A stretch of DNA of 64,000 bases from Panonychus citri (lineage: Eukaryota > Arthropoda > Arachnida > Trombidiformes > Tetranychidae). Made by a program: the position numbers and the translations under genes. The stretch covers positions 956,589 to 1,020,588 of the forward strand of contig NW_026515547.1 of assembly GCF_014898815.1 (NCBI RefSeq), given 5' to 3'. Shown here in pieces: positions 22,580 to 34,272 of the stretch (position 1 is its first letter; each line of letters begins with the position of its first letter). The notes below the pieces were generated by a model. That model did not search any database. It saw only the letters and a program-made list of their open reading frames with translations, and was not told the origin of the DNA.

Positions 22580-23238
22580 TCATTTAATTTGATCATCTTT
22601 CATTAACGAACCTAAATCACCATCATCACCATAATTGGACATTTTATTATTATCATTGTAATCATAAGAATCGGTTGATTGATAATTAGTCTCTTCATCC
22701 CATCTTCGATCTGTGAATGAGAAAAAGTTGATCACCAATTCTGTGATTACGATTTAAATTGTTGATTTGATTGTATTGTGTCATAATTAGACTCTTACCT
22801 GACCAGGATGGCGGTGGGGTGGGTGATCCCCATGAGTTTGATTCGTGTTTAACTATTGGTATTTCCACCTCTTGGATTGAAATGATGTGTGTCTTTTTTG
22901 GTGAATGTGACACTGGTGCTGGTGGAGGCGGAGGCGGTGGCGGTGGCGGGGGTGAAGGTGCTGGTATCATTTTGGGAACTTCAATGGCCACGTAGCGAGT
23001 TTGAACTTGTGGTCTGCACGTACACGTACCTGTTGACTCGTAGAGGGAAAATATTGTTTAATTGTTGATAAATTTTGCTACTAATTGGAATTAAGATTCT
23101 TAATCAAATCTTACATTGACTATCACTCGGTGGTGGTGGTGGTGATCCTTTGGAACCAAAGAAACTGAACTTCTTGAAACATTCACCATTTAATGTAAAG
23201 AAAAATATTATTAGTAGACAAACAATTGCTAAATCCAT
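22580..23238 (-). CDS. Small proline-rich secreted protein, unrecognised
   Basis: A three-exon gene assembled by eye on the minus strand: 23115-23238, 22799-23029 and 22580-22710. All junctions are GT-AG and in phase; the product is 161 aa. The first exon encodes a clear signal peptide (MDLAIVCLLIIFFFTLNG), followed by GSPPPPP. The second has a Cys pair (CTCRPQVQTRYV), a run of about eleven prolines and a PTPPPSWS motif. The third is acidic and Asn/Asp-rich and ends DDQIK. No family was recognised. It could be a cuticular, salivary or extracellular-matrix protein; this is not decided by the sequence. Confidence 0.6.
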
Positions 23239-24938
23239 TTGATTAATTAGCAACAATTAGAGATTTTGATAAAACAAGTCATTAATTATTTTCTTTAGTC
23301 AATTTTCATGTAAAAGTTAATTAGGTTCACACACATCAGAATTTGATTTGCTATTGAGGAGAAATTAATATTTCTCATTTTTCTTCATCGTAAGTTAATT
23401 GTTACAATTTGATTATCTTCTAATCTGTCACCCACTTACCTAATTGATTAAGATGATGATGATTTAGAAAATAATTTAAATGTAACTTCCGCAATTTCTG
23501 TAATTAATGGAGAGCACAAATTAGATTAAAACTTTTCTTAAAATCAAAAATCAATAAACAACAAACACTTTCAATTGTAATAAATCATCAACCATTTTCA
23601 TGGTAATTAGTTAATTGTTACTCACCATTATTATACTTGTAATTGTGATGATAATGAGAGAGACTGATGATTGAAATTAATAGGATCAAATGATAATCAT
23701 TTCATTGAATATTATCACTTTTAAATGATTCTCGCTAATTGTTACAATAAGAAAACTTTTGAACCATAATTTTTTTTTTGCTTTCACAAATCTCTAAACA
23801 ATTATCCCAATCAAATTATTTTCCATTAAAAAGCAAATTAAAACAACAATTAACTCGAAAGTTATTAAGGGTAAACAGTTTAACTCAGAAAACTCAAGAA
23901 ATTGTCCGACCAACGATCACAACCTTAGCACCAAGAGACGAAAAAAGAATGGCCTTAGCAGCATCGATATCATCAATCGATAATCAGACCAATTTTCCCG
24001 TTAAGTTAATCATGTTCACAATTAACTATCTAAAGCTGAGAATGCGAAAACTTAACTAATGTCCAGCTTTCGATTCGGCAATCATACCTTATTCGTGATG
24101 GTGTTACGATCTTATCGTCGATTATTATCTTATTTTTTGAACCTCTGTACTTTTCGTTTCTCATTGTCGAACGAAGTGAAGACTTTACTTTCAGAAATCT
24201 AATTTTCTACAGTCGATAACTCAAAAAACGACACTTCAGATCACTTTGATTTCTTCAGACCAGCTTTATATGTGATGTTAGTAGCGCTGTATAGTTTTTG
24301 AGCGCGATTGGCCCAGTCCCTTAAACACATAACCTAAATCCATCTATGTATGGATCGGTAAAGTCGCACATTCAAAGACAAACAATTATAACAATTAAAT
24401 TGTTATCGTAAAGGTTTTTGTTGTTTTCATTAGTTTCGTATTCGAAATCAGATCAAATTCTGATAATTCTGCAAAAGATGAGTTATTTTCTTGACATTAA
24501 TCGTTAATAATTCTTCTTATATCAACTTATATCAATACATTTGTTTTTTCATACGAGGCCAATTAAAATTTCATTCATTTTCAGTACGATTACGAGTTAT
24601 TATCCTCAACTCAATTAGTAAGAAAAACGCTAAGATTGATCAGATTTCTCTTAGCAATTAGTTTACAGAGAGGAAGGACCAATGAGTTGATCGAAATTAA
24701 CAAAAAGAGTCACAATTAGCTCGATTAGTATCAGCGAGTAACAATTTAGAGAGATGAACAAATGGCTCCACCTTATTAATAGAAATGACGTTAGAAAAAA
24801 GGTAATCAGCTGATCCGAATTTCTATTTTAGCCTCTTTCTGGTTAGAGAATTTGTTTTCTTTCTAATTAGTGTTTCTTTTCTTTATCATCTTAGTTTAAT
24901 CTTTTTTTTTAATTGTTAATTGTTCTAACTTACAGGTA
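23239..24938. other. Intergenic, no accepted gene
   Basis: An open frame at 23778-24059 has no proper ATG at its start; a short ATG frame begins near 23949 without recognisable features. A 32-nt piece at 24597-24628 recurs at 44224-44255. No tRNA or snRNA was recognised. The last 150 nt are probably the RAB3GAP2 5' region. Confidence 0.5.
24597..24628 (+). repeat. Dispersed 32-nt repeat, copy 1
   Basis: Matches 44224-44255 at 31 of 32 positions by eye (core TCCTCAACTCAATTAGTAAG). The flanks do not match, so it is probably a relic of a dispersed element. Confidence 0.5.
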
Positions 24939-27900
24939 ATGTCTTGTAAATTGACTAAATTATCTTCGTTCAAGGAAAGACTTTCAACCATTGAGAATAT
25001 TTTATTCTATGATGATTTCAATTCTCCAGTTCCATGTAAGTGTATTTACTTTGAATATTTTTTTCTCTTCTCTTTTCATTTAATTTGGTTAATTGTGGAA
25101 ATTTTAATGATTTCTTTTCATTGCTAATGTAATTTACTAATTGTTATGTTCTCTTTGTTTTCTTCTGGTTTCATTTTTAGCTTCCATTAATGAATGGACA
25201 ACCTCTGAATCTTTCCATGATGATCCTCATGATGATCCAACGTTTTCATCATCATCTAAGATCTCAATTCCTAAAACACTTAATGATTGTCTTATTGCTT
25301 CATCTCCTTCTGGTGATTTAATTGTTTTTGCTTATGGTAAAAATGTGGCCATTTTTAGGTATCGAGAGGAAAAGGAAACTCAAATTTGTGGTACTACTCT
25401 CTTCGAGATGGAACCTGGTGAAAAGATCACTTCTCTCATCTGTTTACCTTTCGTTTCTCAACAAATCAGTAATCAATGTCGATCTGATTGGTGTGCTATC
25501 ATTTTAGGATTTTCTTCCGGCTATTTGAGGATTTACACCGAAAATTTTACCAAACTATTGACACAGAAAATTTCTTCTGAATCGATAACCTCAATCAAAG
25601 TGAACAGTTTCCTTTGTCCTTACACTTCGGGAAGAATTCGTCATTCAAATTGTAATAAGAATGTCGATGAAATTTTCATCTTTTGCCGAACCTTTTGTAT
25701 GATCATTGATGGATTTGTTTTCTATCAAACACTTCGCTCATGTCGTAACTATATTCCTCGTAATCGTCAATGTGTTCCCGATATTGAAACTCATCCAGAA
25801 TTTGCACTTCGATTTAAAACTTGGCTTTTCAAAGACTGTGATCGAATCTTTGATGCAGATAATTGTGGATCTCATGAAATTAGTGACTATGATTGGCTTG
25901 TATCTCGATCAATATCCAAAGGAACCTTTCGGAGTCCCTACAATCGTCAGACCAATGGGAATTTAATCATTTCAACCGGAGAAGATCCTTTCATTGGTCT
26001 TCGCAGAGCAGATGAGGTAATTAATGTCCAGTAGCAAAAAAGATTTTCTCAGTTAGAAAATTCTAACATTTTGTCTCTTTTCTCATAAATTTTCTCAGAT
26101 TGATTCGACAAGTGTCCTAGAAGAGGTAACCCAAGCCGTGGTCAATAAGGTCAAAAATGTATTACCCACCTTCTTAAGAAGTACTGAAAAACCCAAGCCG
26201 AAAGTTGACCCTCCACTTGATTTCTCTTCAAACCTCGAACTTTATGATCAGTATCGAATTGGAGTGAAAATCTGTATCTCACCAACTCGTGAAATGGCCG
26301 CTGTTTGTGATGAATTCGGGCGAGTGTGCCTTGTAAATCTAAGCGATGGCCTAGTAATCAGAATGTGGAAAGGTTATCGAGATGCTCAATGTGGATGGAT
26401 TGAATCATATGAGAATCCAGATGATTATAAATCAAGAAAAATCACATTTCTTTGCATCTATGCACCAAAACGGGGACTTCTTGAAGTGTGGAGATGTCAA
26501 CATGGACCTCGAGTTCATGCATTTAATGTTGGTAAATCTTGTCGTCTTTTATATTGTGGATACTCAATGTTGGGTCTAAACGATGTCCTAATCAAACAAT
26601 ATCGCAAAAATTTTGGTCCATTTTTACTTTCTCCTGATTCGTGTTACCTTATCGATTGCGAATCTTGTGATATTTACACGTTTCAAGTGCCCTTCGTCGT
26701 TGGTCTAACTGATCGTTTTAATCAATCGAGTAAAGATGAATTACTTTATAAGGAGTTTACAAATATACCGATTGACATTAACAATTCAGAAAATTTCATC
26801 TCAATTTTTGATAAAATTAAAACTCATCAAATTAAATGGCAGGCAATTGATTTTATCATTGGTCATTCAATGGTCTCTCTAGTCAAAGATTTGTGTCAAA
26901 CTTTTACCTCTCAATTACCTGACGATCAAAATACTTCGAGTGATATTGAACCGAAAACTGATCCAATGGTTTTATCTTCAGCCCAACGGTGTCAAAAGAT
27001 GATTCAACTTTGCCAATTCTATCAATCATTTGAACAATTAGTTAAACCGATTGCAAATGTGACGATAGTTAGCTCATTTCATCAAGACTCACCGGACATT
27101 GAAAGTCAATCAGAATTACTTGGTTGGTCTGATCGTGATTACGCTCGATATGTTTCCTTTTTTAGCTTGAAAGAGGTCGTTCTTGGCTCAGGTCAAGAGG
27201 TCAAATTAAATCCTGATTGTATAACTTTCGCTGAATTAGTTGATTTCTTTTTACCCAAACAAGAAGATCAATTAGATGAAAGTTCATCTCGATCATCAAT
27301 AACACCAAAGAAAAAAGTTTTTCAACTTGAACAACTACATCGAGTTGGAGATTTCATTTTGATCCCTGGACTTTTTTCTGAAAATCTCGAAGTGTGTGCA
27401 GGCCACATCGAGTCGTTAACATTTATCGCTCCACAAGAAATACTTTACTGTTTATTTGCTTCGTGGCTTCACATTGACTTTACTGGCGATTGGAGGTATT
27501 GGCCGAGATTTAATCGTTACGTGTCTCTGATTGTTAACATGTTGCGCCAAAAACATGCCAATGGATCAGATCAATGGCTTAGAATTTTGAAAATTGTAAC
27601 TTCGTTAATTGCTCAGTCATCATTGATTCCATCAGCATTAATCGCATCAATGGTCTTGTTAACCTTATACTCGGAATTTGATCTATGTGAAGAAGCTACT
27701 CCTTCGAGTAAATTAAAGGCAACTGATGATGAACAAGAAAGTTGCATACCCGAAGAATGGGAAAATTTATCCATAGTTAAAGAGAAATTAAGTCTTCTCA
27801 TTAATCAACTGGAATCGACATTTTTCCTCAGTTTAACTCTACATTCCAATGTTAACTATGATCCAGGTAGAATTTCACTTTCATCCCTTCGTGAATCTCT

Positions 27901-29414
27901 CCCTGGAATCGTCAGTGAATCAATAGCTAAATGGGCGATATCTTATCCTCTTAATCCATCAATTATTACATCACTTGAAGGTGATGATGATTCAGATGAC
28001 GAAAATAAAATAAATTCAGTTAGTCAAATAACCTTTGGAACTGATATTGTTGCTTCGCAAGAAGAATCAACAATCAAAATTGACACGACGGTAATTCAAC
28101 AACTTCTATCCAAAGTTCGTGATCAATTTCCTCGAAGTATGGAAAGCGATGTCATCCTAGCAAATTGTGCTTGGGAATGTTTGATCCTTTGGGATAAAGA
28201 TCCAAGTATGGGTGCTACGTCTACATTGTTATTCCAGTCGCTTAAATATCTCGAGCCATTATCATCAGCTGTTTTAAAGCACAATCTTTGCTGTCTCATC
28301 TGGAAAATAGCGATTCGTAAACGTTTGGAAACACTATCATCTCTCATTGAGAAAATGGGTAAAACACCAAAAGATCGGATTCTTCGGAAAGATATCGGCC
28401 TGGGTGAAGGATCATTGGAAGAGTTTCTCAAATTTGTTACCGAACTTCTTGACCTGATCCTCGAAACAATTGGACCTTCACAATTTGACGCTATGCCCAT
28501 TTTTCGCCTTGATGATTGGTGGAAAAACAGAGAATGGACCAGTCGACAGTTTCCTCTTGTTTTCATTGCGATCCAACAACAACCCGCTAATCCTCAACTG
28601 ACCGTAGAACTGTTTGACCTTATTTTGGTGGTCACTTTAATCGTCAACTTTCAAATCAAACATTTCAAACCACTATCACTTTTCCCGTACGATGTGGCCA
28701 AAACTTTTTTCGATGAAATATCCAGTCCATTGCCTCCCTTTCAACCTGATTCCCTGTTAATCGCCAGTCGTGAAAAATTTTTACTCGCTGCCGCTTCTGC
28801 TGTGGCCTATTCTGTTCCCCCTGCTGCTGAACTGGTCGAAGAGGACGCTCATCTTTACTCAACCGCCAATCAATGGATAGGCAAAATTGTCGGACTTTGT
28901 AAACATTGGGACATTCAACCTGATTCAACGCGACAGCGATATGTTTGTGACCTTTATGCAAACTGTTGTGATGTTCTGGCTCAAGAGGTAAAACAATCAA
29001 CTAAAATAGCTCAATTTAAACTAATTGTTGATCATTTTAATTTTCCCTCAGTATACCAGTACAATTAACGATCGTGAAGCCTTAGCTGTCGTACTTTTAC
29101 CCGTTGCTGGTCTTCGGGTTCGACATTTAATCAGATCACAAAGAGGTAAATTTCTCGCATCAACTCCCCAATCAATCATGCAATGGCTTGAAGAGATTCC
29201 ATCGGTAAGTTAATTGAAAATTTCCGATAGTTCGAAGTTAATTAATTGATTTTGTGTGTTTCCTTTTGTTTAATTACAGAAAAAAGAAATTAATCTTAAT
29301 TTTACCGTTGAAACAACCACGAAAATGTTGGATTACATTATATCATTTTTACCATCAGGAAATTATGATAAAAGAATCGCTCGAAATTTATTAGAAATGA
29401 CCAATAACTTATGA
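24939..29414 (+). CDS. RAB3GAP2: RAB3GAP2, Rab3 GTPase-activating complex non-catalytic subunit
   Basis: Regulatory subunit of the RAB3GAP1/2 heterodimer, which acts on Rab3 as GAP and on Rab18 as exchange factor in vesicle and ER traffic. Exons: 24939-25035, 25181-26016, 26099-28987, 29052-29204 and 29280-29414, in phase, 1369 aa (human 1393). Conserved signatures include LNDCLIASSPSGDLIVFA near the N-terminus, WCAIILGFSSGYLRIYTEN, IDGFVFYQTLRSCRN and the hallmark RMWKGYRDAQCGWI. RGLLEVWRCQHGPRVHAFNVG follows further on. The N-terminal half is beta-propeller-like and the rest is alpha-helical. Intact. It ends 255 nt before LKB1 on the same strand. Confidence 0.94.
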
Positions 29415-29669
29415 TTATCATTAATTAATTATCGTTAAAAGAAAAATGTCCAAAATCAATTTACTATTTATGGGATCACAATTGTGCAAACTTATCAAAA
29501 GAGATTTATTTTTTAAACAGCCTGAAGATACTTTTGTTGGACATCAGGTAACAGCAATTAAAACAAAATCATTCAATGTTGAATTGGATGATTTAATTTA
29601 AATGTATCCTTTAGATTTAATAAGTCTAATTGATCCTGGAATTTGGTTGTGACAAATTTTAATGAACCA

Positions 29670-31132
29670 ATGGAAAGTAAATCCAGTCAAAGTGATCCAA
29701 ATGAATTAGATGGTATCGATATTATTGACATTGGTGAATTATCTTGGAGTGATCGGATTCGTCCTAAGCCCAAAATCCAAGGTAATTATCTTCGAGGTGA
29801 TTTAATTGGCCAAGGCACTTTCGCCAAAGTATATGAAGTGATGGACGTGAAGACTTTACAACGGCGAGCTGTTAAAGTGTTCGATATGCATAAAATTGAC
29901 CGTAAATTGAATCGAGATGAAATGGTTCATATGATAAACCAAGAAGTCACTCTTTTAGCCCGTTGTCATCACCATAATGTCATCAGAATGATTGAAGTTA
30001 AACGAAGTGTTCCCTTGCAGGGTCAACAAATGTCCACAGAAAAAGTATCTGAGCCCTCGAACGAGAAAGATGCCAAAGGAAAAAAAGACAATCCAAAAGA
30101 AAAAGAAAAAGATCAACAATCGAAACAATTGACTGAACATCGATTTAAACATCACCAGAAGAATAAAATTTGGGTCTATCTCGAATATTGTATGGCCTCC
30201 GTTGCAGAGATAATGAATCTCTCTGATCCGGTTAAATGTACCAAATTACCTCTTCATCAAGCTCGACATTATTTCATTGGATTAATCAATGGTCTGGATT
30301 ATCTACACGCTCAGGGAATTTATCACAAAGACATTAAACCGGATAACATGTTAATTAACGTTTGTCACACAATTAAAATAACGGATTTAAGTGTTAGTCA
30401 TGTTGTCGATCCTTTCAACCAAACGGACACTTGTTACAATACTTACGGAACGATATCTTACCAATCGCCTGAGGTTATCTCTTCATCGGATTCAGGATTT
30501 TCAGCGAGTGCCCTTGATATATGGTCATCTGGGGTGACCTTTACGTTATGATTAACGGTAAATTACCTTTCTCAACAATCAACGGTTTAATTGCAATGAC
30601 TCAATCAATCCAAAAGGACGAGCCCGTGCAAACAAATCTATTGATTGATAATCCATGTTTATCAAATCTAATTGATTGTATGTTGGATAAGAATCCATCT
30701 AAAAGGATCAAATTATCCCAATTGTTAAATCATCGATGGTTACAAGCTGATTTAAAACACGATAAAGCTTACATTAAGATCCCACCTCGATATGCTTACG
30801 GTGATCAATATCGTAGTTTGACAATTACGGCTTATCTTCACGAGTTACATTATCCACTTCCAAGTCAACATAATATTGTCACGGTTTCGGAAACATCAGC
30901 TGATGAATTTAATGTCAAACGAAAGATACCAATTGTCCGGGCCAATCGATCACCATCGAAGCGACGTTCAAGTAAACGAAGACCAAGTTTAATTGTTCGA
31001 CAATTAAAACCAGATCAAAATTTGGGTCGACTATTGGGATCAATGGGATTAGAATTTGGATCAAGTGATAGTAATTCATCATCGATTTTGATTTCATCTC
31101 GATCTTCATCAATTACATCGGAATCAAATTAA
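29670..31132 (+). CDS. STK11: LKB1/STK11 serine-threonine kinase (one-base frame break)
   Basis: Master kinase that phosphorylates AMPK-family kinases in complex with STRAD and MO25. Single exon. The ATG at 29670 is the first in-frame Met; the frame is open upstream only from a TTG. Kinase features: glycine loop LIGQGTFAKV, RRAVKVFD, catalytic YHKDIKPDN near residue 221, TDLS in place of the LKB1 DLG, GTISYQSPE and LDIWSSGVT. A Lys/Glu-rich insert of about 50 residues lies between beta4 and beta5. At about 30538-30545 the frame shifts: it ends GVTFTL in one frame and continues YVMINGKLPF in another. One missing base explains this; with it the ORF is 487 aa. The C-terminal tail after KRIKLSQLLNHRWL is basic and Ser-rich, with no prenylation box. 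Confidence 0.9.
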
Positions 31133-32363
31133 ATAATTCAACTTGAAGGTTTAATCCTCATGGTGATTAAAGGAAACATTTGATTGGAAAACTTTCAATT
31201 GTTCAACAAATCAGACTCATTATCAAGTGACCACGAAAATTATAGTTTGACAGGTAAAAAGTCAAATTCTGAAACATGATTTATCTGAAGATAATAACAC
31301 TAATTAAAGGGTTAAGAATGAGAAAAGAGGTTGTGGTTCCGGTTATAATAATACAATAATCGAATCAAATTTTCGATAAACAATCAGACTAATTGACTCA
31401 ATTTTTGTGGAATAAAAAAAAAGGTTAATTAGCTAATTGTTGAGGTAAACAATCACTTAACAATTTGACAACTATGATAGAGTAAAGCCTTAAGTAAATC
31501 TTGGAAAACCACTAATTTGAAACTGAAAACAATCAAGAAACTTAATTATAAAAATTTAGATCCATTGATCGTTTAACAAAATGGATCGATAATTAACCAG
31601 AATTCATCATCAATAATTTGCTTCCTTGAGGGTCTATCAGGAAAAGTTAATTTGAGCGACGTGATGATAATCAAAGGCGCAATTAACATCTATTATGACG
31701 ATTTCAGGTTAATTAGGTAAAGAGTTTAAATCTAAATGTATTTAACACCAGTTAACTTATGAACGTTATGGGTCGGCATCTCTGTTATCAATTAAAACGG
31801 TTAAGTTTAAATTGCTGATGATAATGTTAATTATGAAGCTGAAAATCAGTTATAATTAAATCAACCCCACACGATTAAATATAGAAACCGATAATCTTGT
31901 CATCGGGTAAAACTAATCACTTGTATTTATTGAACAGTTCATTTAACCTCGTTGAGATTTTACCAGTGTTAATCATCAGGCCTTTAGATTTGAATATCAA
32001 ACAATTAAGTTAACAGCTAATTAAATCCATTGTTTTTTTTCCAGCAATTTCGAAATGAGTTGGTCAATGATCCAATGTCCAGCTAATCTTGATGTGAGTA
32101 TTGAGTGTGCATTGTTTTCTGTAATGAGAAAAAAATGGAAAAAGGAAAAGAGTAAATAAATTTTGATTAAACAATCAAAGTGAATTATTATTGTTTCTGT
32201 TGGCGATTAACTAATATTATTTGAAATACACTTTCACTTTAAAAGGTGACTTGAGAATTACGAACCAGTTTGGATTGACCTTTATCTTTCATGACCACCA
32301 TTTAGAATCAAGTTCAGACTGGACTAATTATTCTGAGGTTATTAAGGTGAAAGTTGTTTTAGC

Positions 32364-32365
<2 letters not shown>

Positions 32366-32408
<43 letters not shown>
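32366..32408. repeat. (GA)n microsatellite
   Basis: Uninterrupted AG dinucleotide run of about 21 units upstream of FEM1. Such runs are common and length-variable. Confidence 0.95.
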
Positions 32409-32411
<3 letters not shown>

Positions 32412-33287
32412 AAAGAAAATTAAAAGAAGAATAAAATATTGGCCTGAGTTGGCAACAAGTTGAAGAGAAAATAAAAGAAAATGATTCGATCATCCACCAT
32501 TTTGATCGTCAGGTCAGTCTGATGATGAAAATGTAATGGGAGGAGGGAGATTATGTATGAAAATCGCTTGAAGGTGAAAAGAAATTATTTTTCTAAACTT
32601 AATCCAATGGAAAAATTAAACGAATAAAAAAAACACTTACTAAGCTTTTTGATTAATCGTCATTCCAACCAAACCATCAGTAATCAGGTAAAATCTCCTA
32701 ATCAGCAAGCGAAAGGCAAGAAATTCATGAGAATATCATCATTTTCATCTGTCATCTATTCAATGGGTTGATAATCAAATTAACTACAGTTAGTCACATA
32801 AAGTATTGATTGATTGACAACACAGATCCCCGATATCTGTGATCCCCGATATAGTGAAATGTTTATGGAAAAGAAGAGAATCAGAAAAAGAAACGAAATA
32901 ATCAGTTTTTCAAAGATTCCAATTCATCGGGACAATCATGCTAAGTGTCATGTAAAAGGTTGGATGATTAATTACGCGATCAATTAATCAATTAAAAAGG
33001 TTAATGAAAAAAACAATTAGCTTAAAGTCACCAAAAAATCAACATTTTAGCTTAAAAAATCAGAAGTGAAGAATTGGCTTACCTGTTGATTAAACTGTCG
33101 GCAATTTGCGCTAATCAACCACCATGAGGAATAAATGTAATCCATTGGATTATTCTAGAAGAAGAAGAAGATTAATTAAATGACGAAAAGAAATTAAAAT
33201 AATTGTGAAAGAAGAAAAAAGTAATTTTAAAACGAAAACGAAAAAAAATAATCAAAACAAAAGAAACCAGAGAAAAAGAAAGAGAAA

Positions 33288-33393
33288 AGAAAGAGTTTAA
33301 CTCGATCATGTGATCAGTTTCTCGAAAGAAAAGAAAGAAAAGAAAGAGTTTAACTCGATCATGTGATCAGTTTCTCGAAAGAAAAGAAAGAAA
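33288..33393. repeat. 53-nt tandem duplication with inner palindrome
   Basis: Two adjacent, near-identical 53-nt units in a purine-rich context, each containing GATCATGTGATC, an inverted repeat of GATCA around TG. The period was measured from the two copies of CTCGATC (33301 and 33354). Confidence 0.8.
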
Positions 33394-34272
33394 AGTAGAC
33401 AGAGAATTTAAATCCCGCTTCTTTCTTTCGGTTGTTCTCTTTCTCTTCTGATTAAAGGGACACAAAGACAGTTTCTTTTTCATTTCATTCTCTTTCTTTC
33501 CTTTCTTTTTCCCTTCTATTCTCCTCCTTTTTCTGGTTCTTCTTTCTTTTTTCTCTTTCTCTTTTTTCTCTGCTGTCTTTTTATTCTTCTCTCTCTCTCT
33601 CTCTTCTCTTCTCTTCCCTTTTCTTCATCATCATCATCCATCTCCTCTTTCAATTCATTCATTTACATGATAATTTGTCGTCAAGCTGCTGGTGTTAATT
33701 TCTCCCAAATTCTGGTAATTTATTTATCTCTCTCAAGTGAATGTGTTTTATTTCCCCTTTCAATTAATCCAAGTGATTTAAGTAAATCCTATGATTCTCA
33801 TTGAACAATTAATGTTATGTGCTTCTTTTGGTGACCATTGGAGATTAATTAATCGAACAGCTAATATTTAATATCTACAGAAAGACAGAATCTATTGTTG
33901 TCTTTTTCTGTTCTCTCTCTCTCTCACTCAATTTTTTTTGCTCTCTTTGTTGTTGTTATTGTTCTCGCTCTCTCTCTCTCTCTCTTTCTCTATCTTGTAT
34001 TGCCTCATTTTCTTTCTGTCTTTTTCCTTAATCTATTTCTCTATTTTATTTTCCCTTTGTTTTTGTGTGTGAGTGTATATATTTTACCTGTGTTTATCTC
34101 TTCCTCTTTTACCTCACCTTTTTATCATTTTGATATCTCACTTCATCTCTCACTCTGAGTGTGTATGTGTGCTCTTTCCCACTCACTCCTACGTTTCTAT
34201 GGATTTATAGTTTCAATGTTTCTTGGTGATTTAGTGTATATTTTTTGACCTACTACCGACCAGTGTTTTCCA

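Larger units (their letters stand above)
31133..34272. other. Long intergenic/5' region upstream of FEM1
   Basis: About 3.1 kb with no full gene recognised. It contains a (GA)n run (32366-32408), a 53-nt tandem duplication (33288-33393) and a long pyrimidine-rich stretch (about 33420-34200). Two exon-like segments stand out: 32045-32092 (acceptor before, GTGAGT after) and 33667-33714 (ATG followed by GTAATT). Either could be an upstream exon of FEM1, since TGTTTTCCA before the FEM1 ATG is open in frame after a CAG; this is speculative. Confidence 0.45.

Noticed and set aside
23778..24059. 93-codon open frame
   Set aside because: Starts at TTG, with no recognisable domain; its only ATG start lies near 23949 and gives a featureless peptide.
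24337..24354. ATCCAT/ATGGAT hairpin as a structured RNA
   Set aside because: Six base pairs only, with no tRNA or snRNA features around it.
29446..29547. Open ATG segment with a GTAACA donor between RAB3GAP2 and LKB1, as an LKB1 first exon
   Set aside because: Joining to the only nearby acceptor (CCTTTAG at 29614) puts an immediate stop in frame.
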